From an uncultured Paracoccaceae bacterium (GTDB taxonomy: Bacteria > Pseudomonadota > Alphaproteobacteria > Rhodobacterales > Rhodobacteraceae), in the NCBI GenBank assembly GCA_947492825.1, contig CANLNT010000001.1, positions 2,604,001 through 2,668,000 of the forward strand: 64,000 nt of DNA, read 5' to 3'. Shown here piece after piece: positions 51,860 to 60,241 of this stretch (positions are counted from its first letter, which is position 1; each line of letters opens with the position of its first letter). The notes beneath the pieces were generated by a model, which saw only the letters and a program-made list of their open reading frames with translations, ran no database searches and was not told where the DNA came from. A program made the translations under genes and the position numbers.

Positions 51860-53263
51860 CTACATCATCTCCCGCACGTCGGTCAGCTTGCCGGTGATCG
51901 CGGCAGCGGCAGCCATTTGCGGTGACATCAGGTGGGTGCGTCCGCCCCGGCCCTGACGGCCCTCAAAGTTGCGGTTGCTGGTCGCCGCACAACGCTCGCC
52001 CGGTTGCAACTGGTCGGGGTTCATCGCAAGGCACATCGAACAGCCCGCAAGACGCCACTCGAAACCGGCCTCTTTGAAGATATCAGCCAGCCCTTCTTCT
52101 TCGGCCTGTGCCCGCACAAGCCCTGATCCGGGCACGACCATCGCGCGTTTGACGGCAATTTTCTTGCCTTTCAGGATTTCAGCCGCAGCGCGCAGATCCT
52201 CGATCCGGCCATTGGTGCAGGACCCGATAAAGACCGTGTCGATGGCGATATCGCTCAGCGGGGTACCGGGGGCGAGGTCCATATAGTCAAGGCTGCGCTG
52301 CGCGGCCCCAACCTTGCCGCCCTCGAAATCACCTGCCGCTGGCACGGCTGCAGTGATCGGCAGCACATCTTCGGGCGAGGTGCCCCATGTGACCACCGGT
52401 GCGATGTCTTCGCCTTTGAGTGTGATCACGGCGTCCCAATGGGCGTCGTCGTCGGAATACAGTGTTTTCCACCAGTCCATCGCCGCTTCCCATTGCGCGC
52501 CTTTGGGGGCGTGCGGACGACCTTTGCAGTAGTCAAAGGTCTTCTGGTCCGGGGCGATCAGGCCTGCGCGTGCGCCGCCCTCGATGGCCATGTTGCAGAC
52601 GGTCATACGGCCTTCCATCGACAGATCGCGGATCGCTTCGCCACAATATTCGATGACATAGCCGGTGCCGCCTGCGGTGCCGGTGGCCCCGATCACGGAC
52701 AGGGTGATGTCCTTGGCGGTCACACCGGGGCGCAGTTTGCCGGTGATCTCGACCTTCATGTTCTTGGATTTTTTCTGGATCAGGGTTTGCGTGGCGAGGA
52801 CGTGTTCCACCTCTGACGTGCCGATGCCGTGGGCCAGTGCGCCGAATGCGCCGTGGGTTGCGGTGTGGCTGTCGCCGCAAACCACGGTCATGCCCGGCAG
52901 GGTCCAGCCCTGTTCAGGGCCAACGATATGCACGATGCCCTGACGCACGTCCGAAACGGGGTAATAGTGGATGCCGAAATCCCGCGCGTTCTTGTCAAGT
53001 GCTGCGACCTGAATGGCGCTGTCTTCGGTCATGTTTTTAGGATCTTCGCGGCCCGGCGTGGTCGGTACGTTGTGATCCGGCACCGCGATGGTCTTATCCG
53101 GCGCGTGAACCTGACGGCCCGCCATGCGCAGCCCTTCAAACGCCTGCGGGCTGGTCACTTCGTGCACCAGATGCCGGTCAATATACAGCAAACAAGTGCC
53201 ATCCTCGGCCTCATGCGCCACATGGGCATCCCAGATTTTATCGTAAAGTGTCTTGGGGGACAT
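51860..53263 (-). CDS. leuC: 3-isopropylmalate dehydratase large subunit
   Basis: The aconitase-type large subunit (467 residues) that isomerises 2- to 3-isopropylmalate. It has [47 protein letters not shown], the cluster cysteines in [14 protein letters not shown] and [13 protein letters not shown], and [10 protein letters not shown]. It is the first gene of the leuC-Tat-Tat-Tat-leuD unit. No clear attenuator was found in the 299-bp region upstream. Confidence 0.96.
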   Translation of the reverse strand: MSPKTLYDKIWDAHVAHEAEDGTCLLYIDRHLVHEVTSPQAFEGLRMAGRQVHAPDKTIAVPDHNVPTTPGREDPKNMTEDSAIQVAALDKNARDFGIHYYPVSDVRQGIVHIVGPEQGWTLPGMTVVCGDSHTATHGAFGALAHGIGTSEVEHVLATQTLIQKKSKNMKVEITGKLRPGVTAKDITLSVIGATGTAGGTGYVIEYCGEAIRDLSMEGRMTVCNMAIEGGARAGLIAPDQKTFDYCKGRPHAPKGAQWEAAMDWWKTLYSDDDAHWDAVITLKGEDIAPVVTWGTSPEDVLPITAAVPAAGDFEGGKVGAAQRSLDYMDLAPGTPLSDIAIDTVFIGSCTNGRIEDLRAAAEILKGKKIAVKRAMVVPGSGLVRAQAEEEGLADIFKEAGFEWRLAGCSMCLAMNPDQLQPGERCAATSNRNFEGRQGRGGRTHLMSPQMAAAAAITGKLTDVREMM

Positions 53264-53562
53264 CGGTCCTCTCCCGTTGGTTATGTGTGGAATTACGTCG
53301 TGATGGGGGTCAGACGGCCAAGGGCCGGGTGGTCATAGATGTGCCAGAATGGTGCAGCTTGCACCGTAAAAGCGCCACGGCAGGCGGGCGCGATCATCCA
53401 TGTCAAAAACCATGTTCATATGCCTGATCTATGCGTTTGCGCGTCCCGGCGCAAGGCAGGAAAGGCCTTTGCGCCTGCCGCCGGGCGTGTCCACCAGCGG
53501 TGGGACAGATGGCGCAGGCGGCCTAGGGCAAGGTGGTTCTCATGAAGAATGGAGGACCACGC
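53264..53562. other. 299-bp intergenic region between leuC and a small divergent operon
   Basis: No gene is supported. It must hold promoters for leuC and for the small-protein/LuxR pair. A TTGACA hexamer is present on the minus strand (53401-53406), but no good -10 follows at normal spacing. I see no leucine-rich leader peptide. Confidence 0.45.
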
Positions 53563-53775
53563 ATGACCTATTTCGAACACAAGATGCGCCAGCGGCTGGT
53601 CGATCAAAGCGGCGCGATCGACCGGGGGCAGGAAGAAGAGCTGTTTTATGCTAGTTACGGGGCGGGCACGGCTTTCTTTGCGAATCTGTGGGGCTGGCTG
53701 GCCCGCCGGACCAAGGCACCCGCCCGCCCGCGACCGCAGGTGGCGCGGCTTCACGCAAAAAGGGCCACCGGATGA
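53563..53775 (+). CDS. Small hypothetical protein coupled to the LuxR-type regulator
   Basis: A 70-residue basic protein beginning MTYFEHKMRQRLVDQSG, with a weakly hydrophobic middle (FYASYGAGTAFFANLWGWLA) and a cationic tail. GGAGGA precedes the ATG. Its TGA overlaps the ATG of the next gene, so it is coupled to the regulator. The family is unknown to me; it may act as a small partner of the regulator. Confidence 0.6.
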   Translation: MTYFEHKMRQRLVDQSGAIDRGQEEELFYASYGAGTAFFANLWGWLARRTKAPARPRPQVARLHAKRATG

Positions 53776-54758
53776 AAGATGACACCGTCGCCACGGACCA
53801 AGGGATCACCGCCGACACGCAGGCCATCGAGAACCTGCTGACGCGCGAAATCAATGCGTTCTTCGCGCTCGACTACGATGCATGGGCCGATTGCTACCTG
53901 CACAGCGACCGGCTCCGGTCGACCATGATGAGCCACGAGCTGGGGCTGGATGTGCGGATCGGCTGGCAAGCCCATGCAGAAGGCACGCGGCTGCACTTTG
54001 AAGGTACACCGCCCGGCGATGCGCAGTGGGAAAAGCAGACCGATCAGATCGTTGTGCGTGGCGACATGGCCTGGGTGACCTGCCGGGCGCGCACCAACAC
54101 CGCGCTGTGCATGATGGGTGAGACCTATGAAACATGGGTGCTGGAACGACATAACGGCGCGTGGAAGATCGCTTGCGTCAACGTCATGGCCGCCCGGTCC
54201 AACCGGCACGAGGTGGACGGGATCGCAGTTGATGCCGAAGGCCGGGTTGTGGGGCTGAACGCACGCGCCAGCGCCCGGCTGCAGCAGCACCCCGCCTTTA
54301 CCATCCGTGACGGCCGCCTGCGGGCCACGGATGCCGACACCGACCGCGCACTGCAGGCCGCAATTGGCCGCGCCGGTGCCTTGCACGGCTTTTTCGAACA
54401 GGCAGCCTATGCCGAGATGGAAGGCCATCGCTTTGCCTATCCGATCGTGATCGCGCGCGACGATGATAGCGGCCACGCGGTGATCATGCTGACCGTGCAG
54501 GACCGCCTGACCTATCTGGACATCGGCGCAAGTCAGGCAACGATGGCCCGTGTCGACGTGGCAGCCACAGTTTTCGCCCTGTCCGAGGCACAGCATAGGG
54601 TGGCCGCTGGCATCGTCGCGGGACAAAGCCTGCCCGAGATTGCGGCCGCCCTGCAGATCAGCCCGGCCACCGCCAAGACCCACCTGCAACGGGTTTACCT
54701 CAAGACCGGCGCCAGCACGATGACCGCATTGGTGCGGACCTTGCTGAGTATCGGATAG
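53772..54758 (+). CDS. LuxR-type regulator with N-terminal NTF2-like (SnoaL) domain
   Basis: A 328-residue protein. Residues 15-140 look like an NTF2/SnoaL-like domain (INAFFALDYDAWADCYLHSD, WVLERHNGAWKIACVNVMAA). Residues 145-265 form a PAS-like region (VDGIAVDAEGRVVGLNARAS, LRATDADTDRALQAAIGRAG). The C-terminal HTH is LSEAQHRVAAGIVAGQSLPE then ISPATAKTHLQRVYLKTGA. This domain order is not one I know as a standard family. The NTF2 pocket could sense a small ligand. The target is unknown; the following gene encodes a haem-binding SOUL protein. Confidence 0.8.
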   Translation: MKDDTVATDQGITADTQAIENLLTREINAFFALDYDAWADCYLHSDRLRSTMMSHELGLDVRIGWQAHAEGTRLHFEGTPPGDAQWEKQTDQIVVRGDMAWVTCRARTNTALCMMGETYETWVLERHNGAWKIACVNVMAARSNRHEVDGIAVDAEGRVVGLNARASARLQQHPAFTIRDGRLRATDADTDRALQAAIGRAGALHGFFEQAAYAEMEGHRFAYPIVIARDDDSGHAVIMLTVQDRLTYLDIGASQATMARVDVAATVFALSEAQHRVAAGIVAGQSLPEIAAALQISPATAKTHLQRVYLKTGASTMTALVRTLLSIG

Positions 54759-54816
54759 CCGGCCAGTCATCCGATCGCATGTTTGCTGCGTAAAAACAGC
54801 AAAGGAGACCGGCCAG

Positions 54817-55443
54817 TTGTCACTCTTCAAACGCGCGGCCTTTGGGGCTGCCATCTCTGCCACGCCGCTTGCGGCGGTGGCAGACACCTACGGCAAATAC
54901 CAATCGCCGCCTTATCAGGTCGACGCGGTTCTGAACGCGGTTGAGCTGCGCAGCTACGCGCCGCATATCCTGGCAGAGGTCACCGTGCAGGGCGACCGCA
55001 GCGCTGCGCTGAACGCAGGCTTTCGGGTGCTGGCAGGCTATATCTTTGGCGGCAACACTGCACAGGCCAGCGTGGCGATGACCTCGCCCGTGGCGCAAAG
55101 TCAGACCATCGACATGACATCGCCCGTTGCGCAATCAGGATCGGGGGATCAATGGGTGGTCAGCTTCATGATGCCGCGCGACTGGACCATCGACAGCCTG
55201 CCGCGCCCCAACACCCCCGCGATCCGCTTTGTGCAAACCCCGCCGGAACAGCGCGCCGTGCTGCGTTTCAGCGGGCGCGCGACCACGGCGGCGCTCGCGC
55301 GGGCAGAGACAACCCTGCGCGACACGCTGGCGCAAAACGGGATCGCGGCCACCGGCCCTGCGGCGTTCTACTATTATGATGACCCGATGACCTTACCGTG
55401 GAATCGCCGCAACGAAGTGGCGCTGACCCTCGTCAGCGACTGA
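54817..55443 (+). CDS. SOUL-family haem-binding protein, exported
   Basis: A 208-residue protein with a signal peptide (MSLFKRAAFGAAISATPLAA). The SOUL/HEBP fold is shown by VELRSYAPHILAEV, GFRVLAGYIFGGN and MTSPVAQ repeated twice, and VSFMMPRDWTIDSLPRP. It probably binds haem or tetrapyrroles in the periplasm. The start is TTG at 54817 with AAAGGAG 9 nt upstream. Whether it is controlled by the preceding LuxR-type gene is unknown. Confidence 0.88.
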   Translation: MSLFKRAAFGAAISATPLAAVADTYGKYQSPPYQVDAVLNAVELRSYAPHILAEVTVQGDRSAALNAGFRVLAGYIFGGNTAQASVAMTSPVAQSQTIDMTSPVAQSGSGDQWVVSFMMPRDWTIDSLPRPNTPAIRFVQTPPEQRAVLRFSGRATTAALARAETTLRDTLAQNGIAATGPAAFYYYDDPMTLPWNRRNEVALTLVSD

Positions 55444-55674
55444 GCATGCCTCACAGATCCCATGTGAACCCGGTGTCCGCCTCTGACTTGCCCCAAAACC
55501 TGCAGCAACGAAATCTTAACGGTGATTTGGTGAAACCTGAAAAGTGGCAACCACGATGCCACACCCCGACCTCTGCCAAAAAACTGCCATTTTCTATGCC
55601 TATGACCCCTGTTAAATTTTTTGCAACGCGCCACTATCCCCCGATGGTGCGCGCCCCGCACGATGGAGAATGCG

Positions 55675-56067
55675 ATGTGTAGTTTTTGCGGTGGACGTCT
55701 CAGAGGCAGCGACATTGACCGGCTCAAGGAAGAACTGCCGCCCACGGCGGTCGAAATCGGCACCGCATATATGGCGGCGGTCGTCAGCTCTGGCGCGTCA
55801 GAACTCCGCAATGTGCAGCCCGCGCAAGACACCGGCTTTACCTTCCCGCTGGAACAAGACGCTGCCCGGACGACAACCGCAGCCGACGCCTTTGTCTTTG
55901 CCGCCACACCCGGCGACGGCACCAGCGTTTCCGACTGGGTGGCCTACTACATGTCCGACGCGGCCCAGAATGACGCCGCAGCGCGCCTGCCGCAGTTTGA
56001 CGGCATGCCGCGCAGCGAAGACCTGTCACAAACCGTATATTTCTCGGCAGAGGATTGGGTGTCCTAA
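55675..56067 (+). CDS. Hypothetical cytosolic protein with N-terminal CxxC
   Basis: A 130-residue acidic protein starting MCSFCGGRLRGSD, with a CSFC pair but no second metal pair. It has no signal or membrane segment. GGAGAA precedes the chosen ATG. I recognise no family. The upstream 231 bp (55444-55674) are AT-richer than average and may hold the promoter, but show no clear motif. Confidence 0.5.
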   Translation: MCSFCGGRLRGSDIDRLKEELPPTAVEIGTAYMAAVVSSGASELRNVQPAQDTGFTFPLEQDAARTTTAADAFVFAATPGDGTSVSDWVAYYMSDAAQNDAAARLPQFDGMPRSEDLSQTVYFSAEDWVS

Positions 56068-56176
56068 GCGCCGCGCGCGGACACCTCACCACCCCACCAC
56101 CACTGCGATACACCCGGCGAGAACTTGATCGCCCGGCCCCGCCTGTGCCACGGTACGTGGCAAAGCAGGGCGGGCC

Positions 56177-57556
56177 ATGGCAGAACACACCACGACACTT
56201 ACCGACGATCTGGTCGAGGCTTTGCCCGACGACGCCCCGATTGAGGAAATTCTCAACGTTGGCAGCGCGTTGTTCCAGCAGGCCGATACCTTTCTGAACT
56301 CACTCTTCCGGCCTTGGAACGCCTATCAGTTGGGCATCATCGTCGGGTTGTTCATTGCAGCCCACCTGCTACGCACGGTTTTTGCACCGCGCCTGCATAG
56401 CTGGATGCGCAGCCGCGAAGGCTGGCCCAAATGGCGCATCCGCTGGATGGTGGTGATCCACAAACGCCTGCGCGCGATCTTCTTTGTGGCGTTGATCTGG
56501 ATCACCCTGTTGATCATGCGCGAGATCACATGGCCCAGTCGCAGCTATCTTGTCGGCATCGCCGCCAATCTGGCACTGGCCTGGCTGATCGTGGCCTTTA
56601 CCACCCGGTTGATTGGCAACAATTTTCTGCGCGCCATCGTGCGTTACGGCGCGTGGACGTGGATCACCCTGCGCATCCTCAACCTGACGGGCGAGTTTGA
56701 GGCGCTGCTTGATTCCGTCGCGCTTGAAATCGGGGCGATGCGTATCTCGCTTTGGCTGATCCTGCAGGCGCTTTTGATCATTGGTGTGCTGTTCATGGCC
56801 GCGCGGTTTCTATCGCGTACCGCGACCAGCCGGATCAGGGACAACAAGGACATCAGCCCCTCGATGCAGGTGCTGGCGGTCAAGGCGCTGCAAATCACGC
56901 TTTATGGTGCTGCGTTCTTTCTGGGCCTCAAGGCAATCGGGATCGACCTGACCGGGCTTGCTGTGCTGTCTGGTGCGATTGGTGTGGGCCTTGGCTTTGG
57001 CCTGCAAAAGGTGGTGTCCAACCTTGTGTCGGGCGTCATCATCCTGCTCGACAAGTCGATCAAACCCGGCGACGTTATCAGCCTTGGCGACACCTTCGGC
57101 TGGATCAACAGCCTTGGCGCGCGCTATGTCTCGATCACCACGCGCGACGGGCGCGAATACCTGATCCCGAACGAGGATCTGATCACCGGACAGGTGGTCA
57201 ACTGGTCGCATTCCAATGACTTCGTGCGGCTCGATATCCACTTTGGCACCGCCTATCACGACAACCCGCACGAGGTGCGCCGCATCGCGATTGAAGCGGC
57301 ACAAAGCGTGGATCGGGTGCTATCGACCCGGCCAACGGTCTGCCATATCGTCGGCTTCGGTGACAGTTCAGTCGACTACATTCTGCGGTTCTGGATTTCC
57401 GATCCCACCGGCGGGCTGACAAACATTCGTGGCAATGTCTATCTGGCCCTGTGGGACGCCTTTGCCGACCACGGCATTTCGATCCCCTTCCCGCAGCGCG
57501 AAGTCAAAGTGCTGGCAGGGTCCGAGGTGCAAGCAAGGACGCTTCCAAGTGATTAA
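56177..57556 (+). CDS. Mechanosensitive ion channel, MscS family
   Basis: A 459-residue membrane protein. There are about six N-terminal helices (residues 45-270) and the MscS pore helix AVLSGAIGVGLGFGLQKVVSNLVSGV near residue 265. The beta domain follows (KPGDVISLGDTFGWINSLGARYVSITTRDGREYLIPNEDLI). The C-terminal domain is RLDIHFGTAYHDNPHEV. It releases solutes on hypo-osmotic shock. The end overlaps a truncated metallo-hydrolase frame. Confidence 0.92.
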   Translation: MAEHTTTLTDDLVEALPDDAPIEEILNVGSALFQQADTFLNSLFRPWNAYQLGIIVGLFIAAHLLRTVFAPRLHSWMRSREGWPKWRIRWMVVIHKRLRAIFFVALIWITLLIMREITWPSRSYLVGIAANLALAWLIVAFTTRLIGNNFLRAIVRYGAWTWITLRILNLTGEFEALLDSVALEIGAMRISLWLILQALLIIGVLFMAARFLSRTATSRIRDNKDISPSMQVLAVKALQITLYGAAFFLGLKAIGIDLTGLAVLSGAIGVGLGFGLQKVVSNLVSGVIILLDKSIKPGDVISLGDTFGWINSLGARYVSITTRDGREYLIPNEDLITGQVVNWSHSNDFVRLDIHFGTAYHDNPHEVRRIAIEAAQSVDRVLSTRPTVCHIVGFGDSSVDYILRFWISDPTGGLTNIRGNVYLALWDAFADHGISIPFPQREVKVLAGSEVQARTLPSD

Positions 57557-57806
57557 GATTGCCGATGGGGTGCAACAGATCCCCGTCACGCCGTTTCAGA
57601 CCATCAATTGCTATCTTGTGGATGATGTTCTGGTGGATGCCGGGCTGAAGGTGTCAGGGCGCAAGCTCTTGCGGGTTCTGCGCGACACGCCACTTCGCGC
57701 CCATGTGCTGTCCCACGCCCACCCCGACCATCAAGGCGCCAGCCACCGCATCTGCGCCGACCACGCGATCCCGCTTTGGTGTCACGCGGATGGGTGGCCC
57801 CCCTAA
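57549..57806 (+). pseudogene. Truncated metallo-beta-lactamase-fold hydrolase
   Basis: An 85-codon frame from GTG 57549: MIKIADGVQQIPVTPFQTIN, then CYLVDDVLVDAG and LSHAHPDHQGASHRI, which is the HxHxDH metal motif. The family is usually 200-300 residues, so the distal metal ligands and the rest of the fold are missing. The stop lies in the loop of a hairpin at 57793-57815, immediately beside the XRE gene. It overlaps the mscS end. A deletion remnant is the best reading. Confidence 0.65.
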
Positions 57807-57815
57807 GGGGCCGCC
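57793..57815. terminator. Hairpin between convergent genes
   Basis: GGTGGCCCC and GGGGCCGCC can pair over nine positions with loop CCTAA. Both the truncated hydrolase TAA and the XRE-gene TAG fall in this loop. There is no T run, so strength as an intrinsic terminator is uncertain. Confidence 0.45.
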
Positions 57816-58006
57816 TCCAGCAGATCACCGGGCTGGCACTCCAGCACCTCGCAAATCTTCGCCAGCGTCTCGAACCGGATGCCCTTGACCTTGCCTGACT
57901 TCAGCAGGCTGATGTTCTGTTCTGTGATCCCGACGGCCGCCGCCAGATCACGCGACTTCATCTTGCGCGTTGCCAGCATCACATCCAGCCGCACCACGAT
58001 CTGCAT
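57803..58006 (-). CDS. XRE-family small DNA-binding regulator
   Basis: A 67-residue HTH_XRE (HTH_26/YozG-like) protein: MQIVVRLDVMLATRKMKSRD, AAAVGITEQNISLLKSGKVK and LAKICEVLECQPGDLLE. Its start overlaps the stop of the DUF2975 gene by 1 bp. XRE plus DUF2975 pairs are common and probably autoregulatory. A longer frame starting at 58060 was not chosen. Confidence 0.88.
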   Translation of the reverse strand: MQIVVRLDVMLATRKMKSRDLAAAVGITEQNISLLKSGKVKGIRFETLAKICEVLECQPGDLLEAAP

Positions 58007-58536
58007 CACACAAACGCCCGGTTTTCTTCGGCCGCATGCGCGGCCTGCCCCATCGCCCAACCGATCAGCACCAAGAGGCCCGACACAAAGGCAAAGCCCA
58101 GCATGTCACTGCTCAGCCCGATACTGACCTGCCGCGCGCCGGGTGCGGCGTTCCAGCTCAGCAGGACCGATTGCGCGGGCTGCACCACCAGCGGCACCAG
58201 TGCCAGCACCAAAAATCCCTGCCCGATCCGCCTGATCCGCGCGGCCGATCCTGCCGTCAGCGCCGCCCCTTTGGCAAAGGCCGCAAACAAAAGCTGCATC
58301 TGCCGCAACGTCCAGATCAGCACCGCGACCGGCAACAGGCCCACGGCCACCGACGCCCAAAGTTGTGCCGTGCTCACCTCTGGCGCGACGGGCAGGCCGG
58401 ACGTGGTCGCAAGCAGTTCCGCCGTAACGGGCATCAGGATCAACGCCAATGCGATCCCGACGGGCAAGACCACCATCGCGGCCAGACACAACCAGGCCAG
58501 GACCGCCGCCAGGCGTGGAATGGATTCATTTGTCAT
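58006..58536 (-). CDS. DUF2975-like membrane protein
   Basis: A 176-residue protein with four predicted helices (LAAVLAWLCLAAMVVLPVGIALAL, LWASVAVGLLPVAVLIWTL, GFLVLALVPLVVQPAQSVLL, LGFAFVSGLLVLIGWAMG). It is of the type paired with a small XRE regulator. It may sense membrane state or act as anti-regulator, but that is not established. The upstream gap to the lipoprotein gene holds a dyad that may be the operator. Confidence 0.75.
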   Translation of the reverse strand: MTNESIPRLAAVLAWLCLAAMVVLPVGIALALILMPVTAELLATTSGLPVAPEVSTAQLWASVAVGLLPVAVLIWTLRQMQLLFAAFAKGAALTAGSAARIRRIGQGFLVLALVPLVVQPAQSVLLSWNAAPGARQVSIGLSSDMLGFAFVSGLLVLIGWAMGQAAHAAEENRAFV

Positions 58537-58565
58537 GTAACTTTCACCTTTTCATTTCTATCTTT

Positions 58566-58580
58566 TATCGTAAAACAATA
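58566..58580. promoter_or_regulatory. Candidate XRE operator in the divergent gap
   Basis: TATCG-TAAAA-CAATA, a dyad with one mismatch (TATCG vs TATTG), in an AT-rich 70-bp gap between the DUF2975 gene and the lipoprotein gene. Its placement suits autoregulation by the XRE protein. Confidence 0.4.
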
Positions 58581-58606
58581 AAAATTAGATGTCAAAGGAG
58601 ATTCTC

Positions 58607-59143
58607 ATGCGTTCCCTGATCCTCAGCGCCTTCATCCTCTTGGGCCTTGCCCTACAAGGCTGCGGCAGCGTCAATCCGCTGACCGCCGCACGGCTGTCTG
58701 CCGTCTCACCGCTCAAGGTTGATCCGGCTGACCTTGCCGTGGCGATCCGCCTGCCGGATGGTGTTTCAATCCCGCCCGGTGCGGCGCGCATGGTGATGAC
58801 AGCCCAGAACCAGACAACCGGCGAAACCCTGCAAGACCGCATCGTCTTGGCCGAAAGCGGCGGACAAACACGTCTGTACAACGTGGCCCCCTCTGATCAC
58901 GCCAAGCTACGAGCATTTCAGGCACAGGCCCTGTCCTGGGAAGAAACCGACCCCGACGCCAGCAATGGCAGCATGTCGTTCGACATCAGCTTTTGTCGCA
59001 CCGGCGATGGCCCGGCCCCTGATGCCACGACCGACATCGCGATCCGGCTGGCAGCGGGCGGCCCGCTTTTGCCACTGATCACCGGCGCACCCCTGTCCGA
59101 GGTGGCAAGCGCCTCTGATATCGCAGCCATGCCCCCTTGCTGA
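58607..59143 (+). CDS. Lipoprotein of unknown function
   Basis: A 178-residue lipoprotein: MRSLILSAFILLGLALQGCG, lipobox LQGC with Cys19. The mature part has a beta-rich look (LAVAIRLPDGVSIPPG, ARMVMTAQNQTTGETLQDRI) and two further cysteines (SFCRTG, the final C). The ATG at 58607 has AAAGGAG 6 nt upstream, so an upstream frame start was rejected. I recognise no family. Confidence 0.75.
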   Translation: MRSLILSAFILLGLALQGCGSVNPLTAARLSAVSPLKVDPADLAVAIRLPDGVSIPPGAARMVMTAQNQTTGETLQDRIVLAESGGQTRLYNVAPSDHAKLRAFQAQALSWEETDPDASNGSMSFDISFCRTGDGPAPDATTDIAIRLAAGGPLLPLITGAPLSEVASASDIAAMPPC

Positions 59144-59251
59144 CGACGCCCCACGTCACCCCACCGTCTTCATTGAAATGACACGAAGGGCTTGTTAAGT
59201 TTGACCCATGCCTCGCGCCGGGGCATGGGCCGGCGCTATCTTTGGAGGACA

Positions 59252-59311
59252 ATGCACTGTCTTTATCCACAACGGCAGACCCATCTGCCAAACGCACGGC
59301 CGCTGCAATGA
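59252..59311 (+). CDS. 19-residue leader reading frame overlapping the rsfS start
   Basis: ATG at 59252 lies 3 nt after a strong GGAGG site (59244-59248), closer than usual. The frame encodes MHCLYPQRQTHLPNARPLQ and stops with TGA that overlaps the ATG of rsfS (ATGA at 59308-59311). It could be a translated leader that couples ribosomes to rsfS. An alternative is a longer RsfS starting at CTG 59257 in the rsfS frame. Confidence 0.35.
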   Translation: MHCLYPQRQTHLPNARPLQ

Positions 59312-59673
59312 GTGCTGTGCAAACGCCCACCAGCGAAAAGCTGTTGGCTGCCATCCTGAAATCGCTGGACGACGACAAGGCCGAAGATGTGGTGCAAGCC
59401 GATCTGCGCGGTAAATCCGAAATGGGTGACTATATGGTCATCGCTTCGGGCCGCTCGACCCGGCAAGTCTCGTCGATGGCCGAAAAGCTGGTGGATCGCG
59501 TCAAACAGACCTTTGGTGTGATTTCCAAGGTCGAAGGCAAGGACACCGGCGATTGGGTGCTGATCGACACCGGCGACGTGATCGTCCACATCTTCCGCCC
59601 CGAAGTGCGCGAGTTCTATCAGCTTGAAAAGATGTGGGTCCCGGGGGTCGCAGGCGCGCAACAGGCAACCTGA
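59308..59673 (+). CDS. rsfS: Ribosome silencing factor RsfS
   Basis: A 121-residue RsfS (YbeB/Iojap) that binds L14 and blocks 30S-50S joining in starvation. Visible core: VVQADLRGKSEMGDYMVIASGRSTRQVSSMAEKLVD, DTGDWVLIDTGDVIVHIF and EVREFYQLEKMW. Start ATG 59308 gives a normal family length; an in-frame upstream start would add 17-22 atypical residues. It overlaps rlmH by 1 bp. First gene of the rsfS-rlmH-gpmI-envC-ctpA run. Confidence 0.93.
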   Translation: MSAVQTPTSEKLLAAILKSLDDDKAEDVVQADLRGKSEMGDYMVIASGRSTRQVSSMAEKLVDRVKQTFGVISKVEGKDTGDWVLIDTGDVIVHIFRPEVREFYQLEKMWVPGVAGAQQAT

Positions 59674-60143
59674 TGCGCGTGCATCTCTGTGCAGTGGGCC
59701 GCCTGCGCGGCGGGCCCGAGGCTGCGCTTTTTGACGACTACCAAACCCGATTTGACCGCACGGGCCGGGCGCTGGCGCTTGGCCCACTGTCCCTGTCCGA
59801 GGTTGAGGACAAGAAAGGCGGCGGCATGGCGGCAGAAGCCACGCTGCTGGACCGCGCCCTGCCCAAAGGTGCTACGGTCTGTGTGCTGGACGAACGCGGC
59901 AAGGTGATGACCTCACCCGCCTTTGCCGACAAACTGGGCGGCTGGCGCGATCAAGGGGTCAGCGATCTGGCCTTTGTGATCGGCGGCGCCGACGGGATCG
60001 ACCCTGCCTTGCGGGCCCGCGCCGATTTCGCGCTGTCCTTTGGTGCGATGGTCTGGCCGCATATGCTGGTGCGGGTGATGCTGGCCGAACAACTTTACCG
60101 GGCCGCCTCTATTCTGGCCGGATCACCCTATCATCGGGCGTAG
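59673..60143 (+). CDS. rlmH: 23S rRNA pseudouridine-1915 N3-methyltransferase
   Basis: A 156-residue SPOUT methyltransferase. It has MRVHLCAVGRLRGGPEA, VCVLDERGKVMTSPAFA, FVIGGADGID and the C-terminal LVRVMLAEQLYRAASILAGSPYHR knot, all standard. It methylates N3 of pseudouridine 1915 in helix 69. A dispersed terminator-like element follows directly. Confidence 0.95.
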   Translation: MRVHLCAVGRLRGGPEAALFDDYQTRFDRTGRALALGPLSLSEVEDKKGGGMAAEATLLDRALPKGATVCVLDERGKVMTSPAFADKLGGWRDQGVSDLAFVIGGADGIDPALRARADFALSFGAMVWPHMLVRVMLAEQLYRAASILAGSPYHRA

Positions 60144-60183
60144 GACGCCTCCGGCGGGCATATTTATGTTCAAAAGAAAGACC
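60144..60183 (+). repeat. Dispersed intergenic element, copy B (terminator-like, downstream of rlmH)
   Basis: It starts GACGCCTCCGGCGGGCATAT and ends GTTCAAAAGAAAGACC. It matches copy A (8216-8254, minus strand) at about nine of ten positions. It begins right after the rlmH stop. The gene order continues with gpmI 60 bp later, so any termination must be partial or gpmI has its own promoter. Confidence 0.6.
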
Positions 60184-60241
60184 AAGGGCGGTTTTGTTGA
60201 CCGGATGGTTGCGTTAGGTCAAAGGCCAAGGAGATTTCAGC

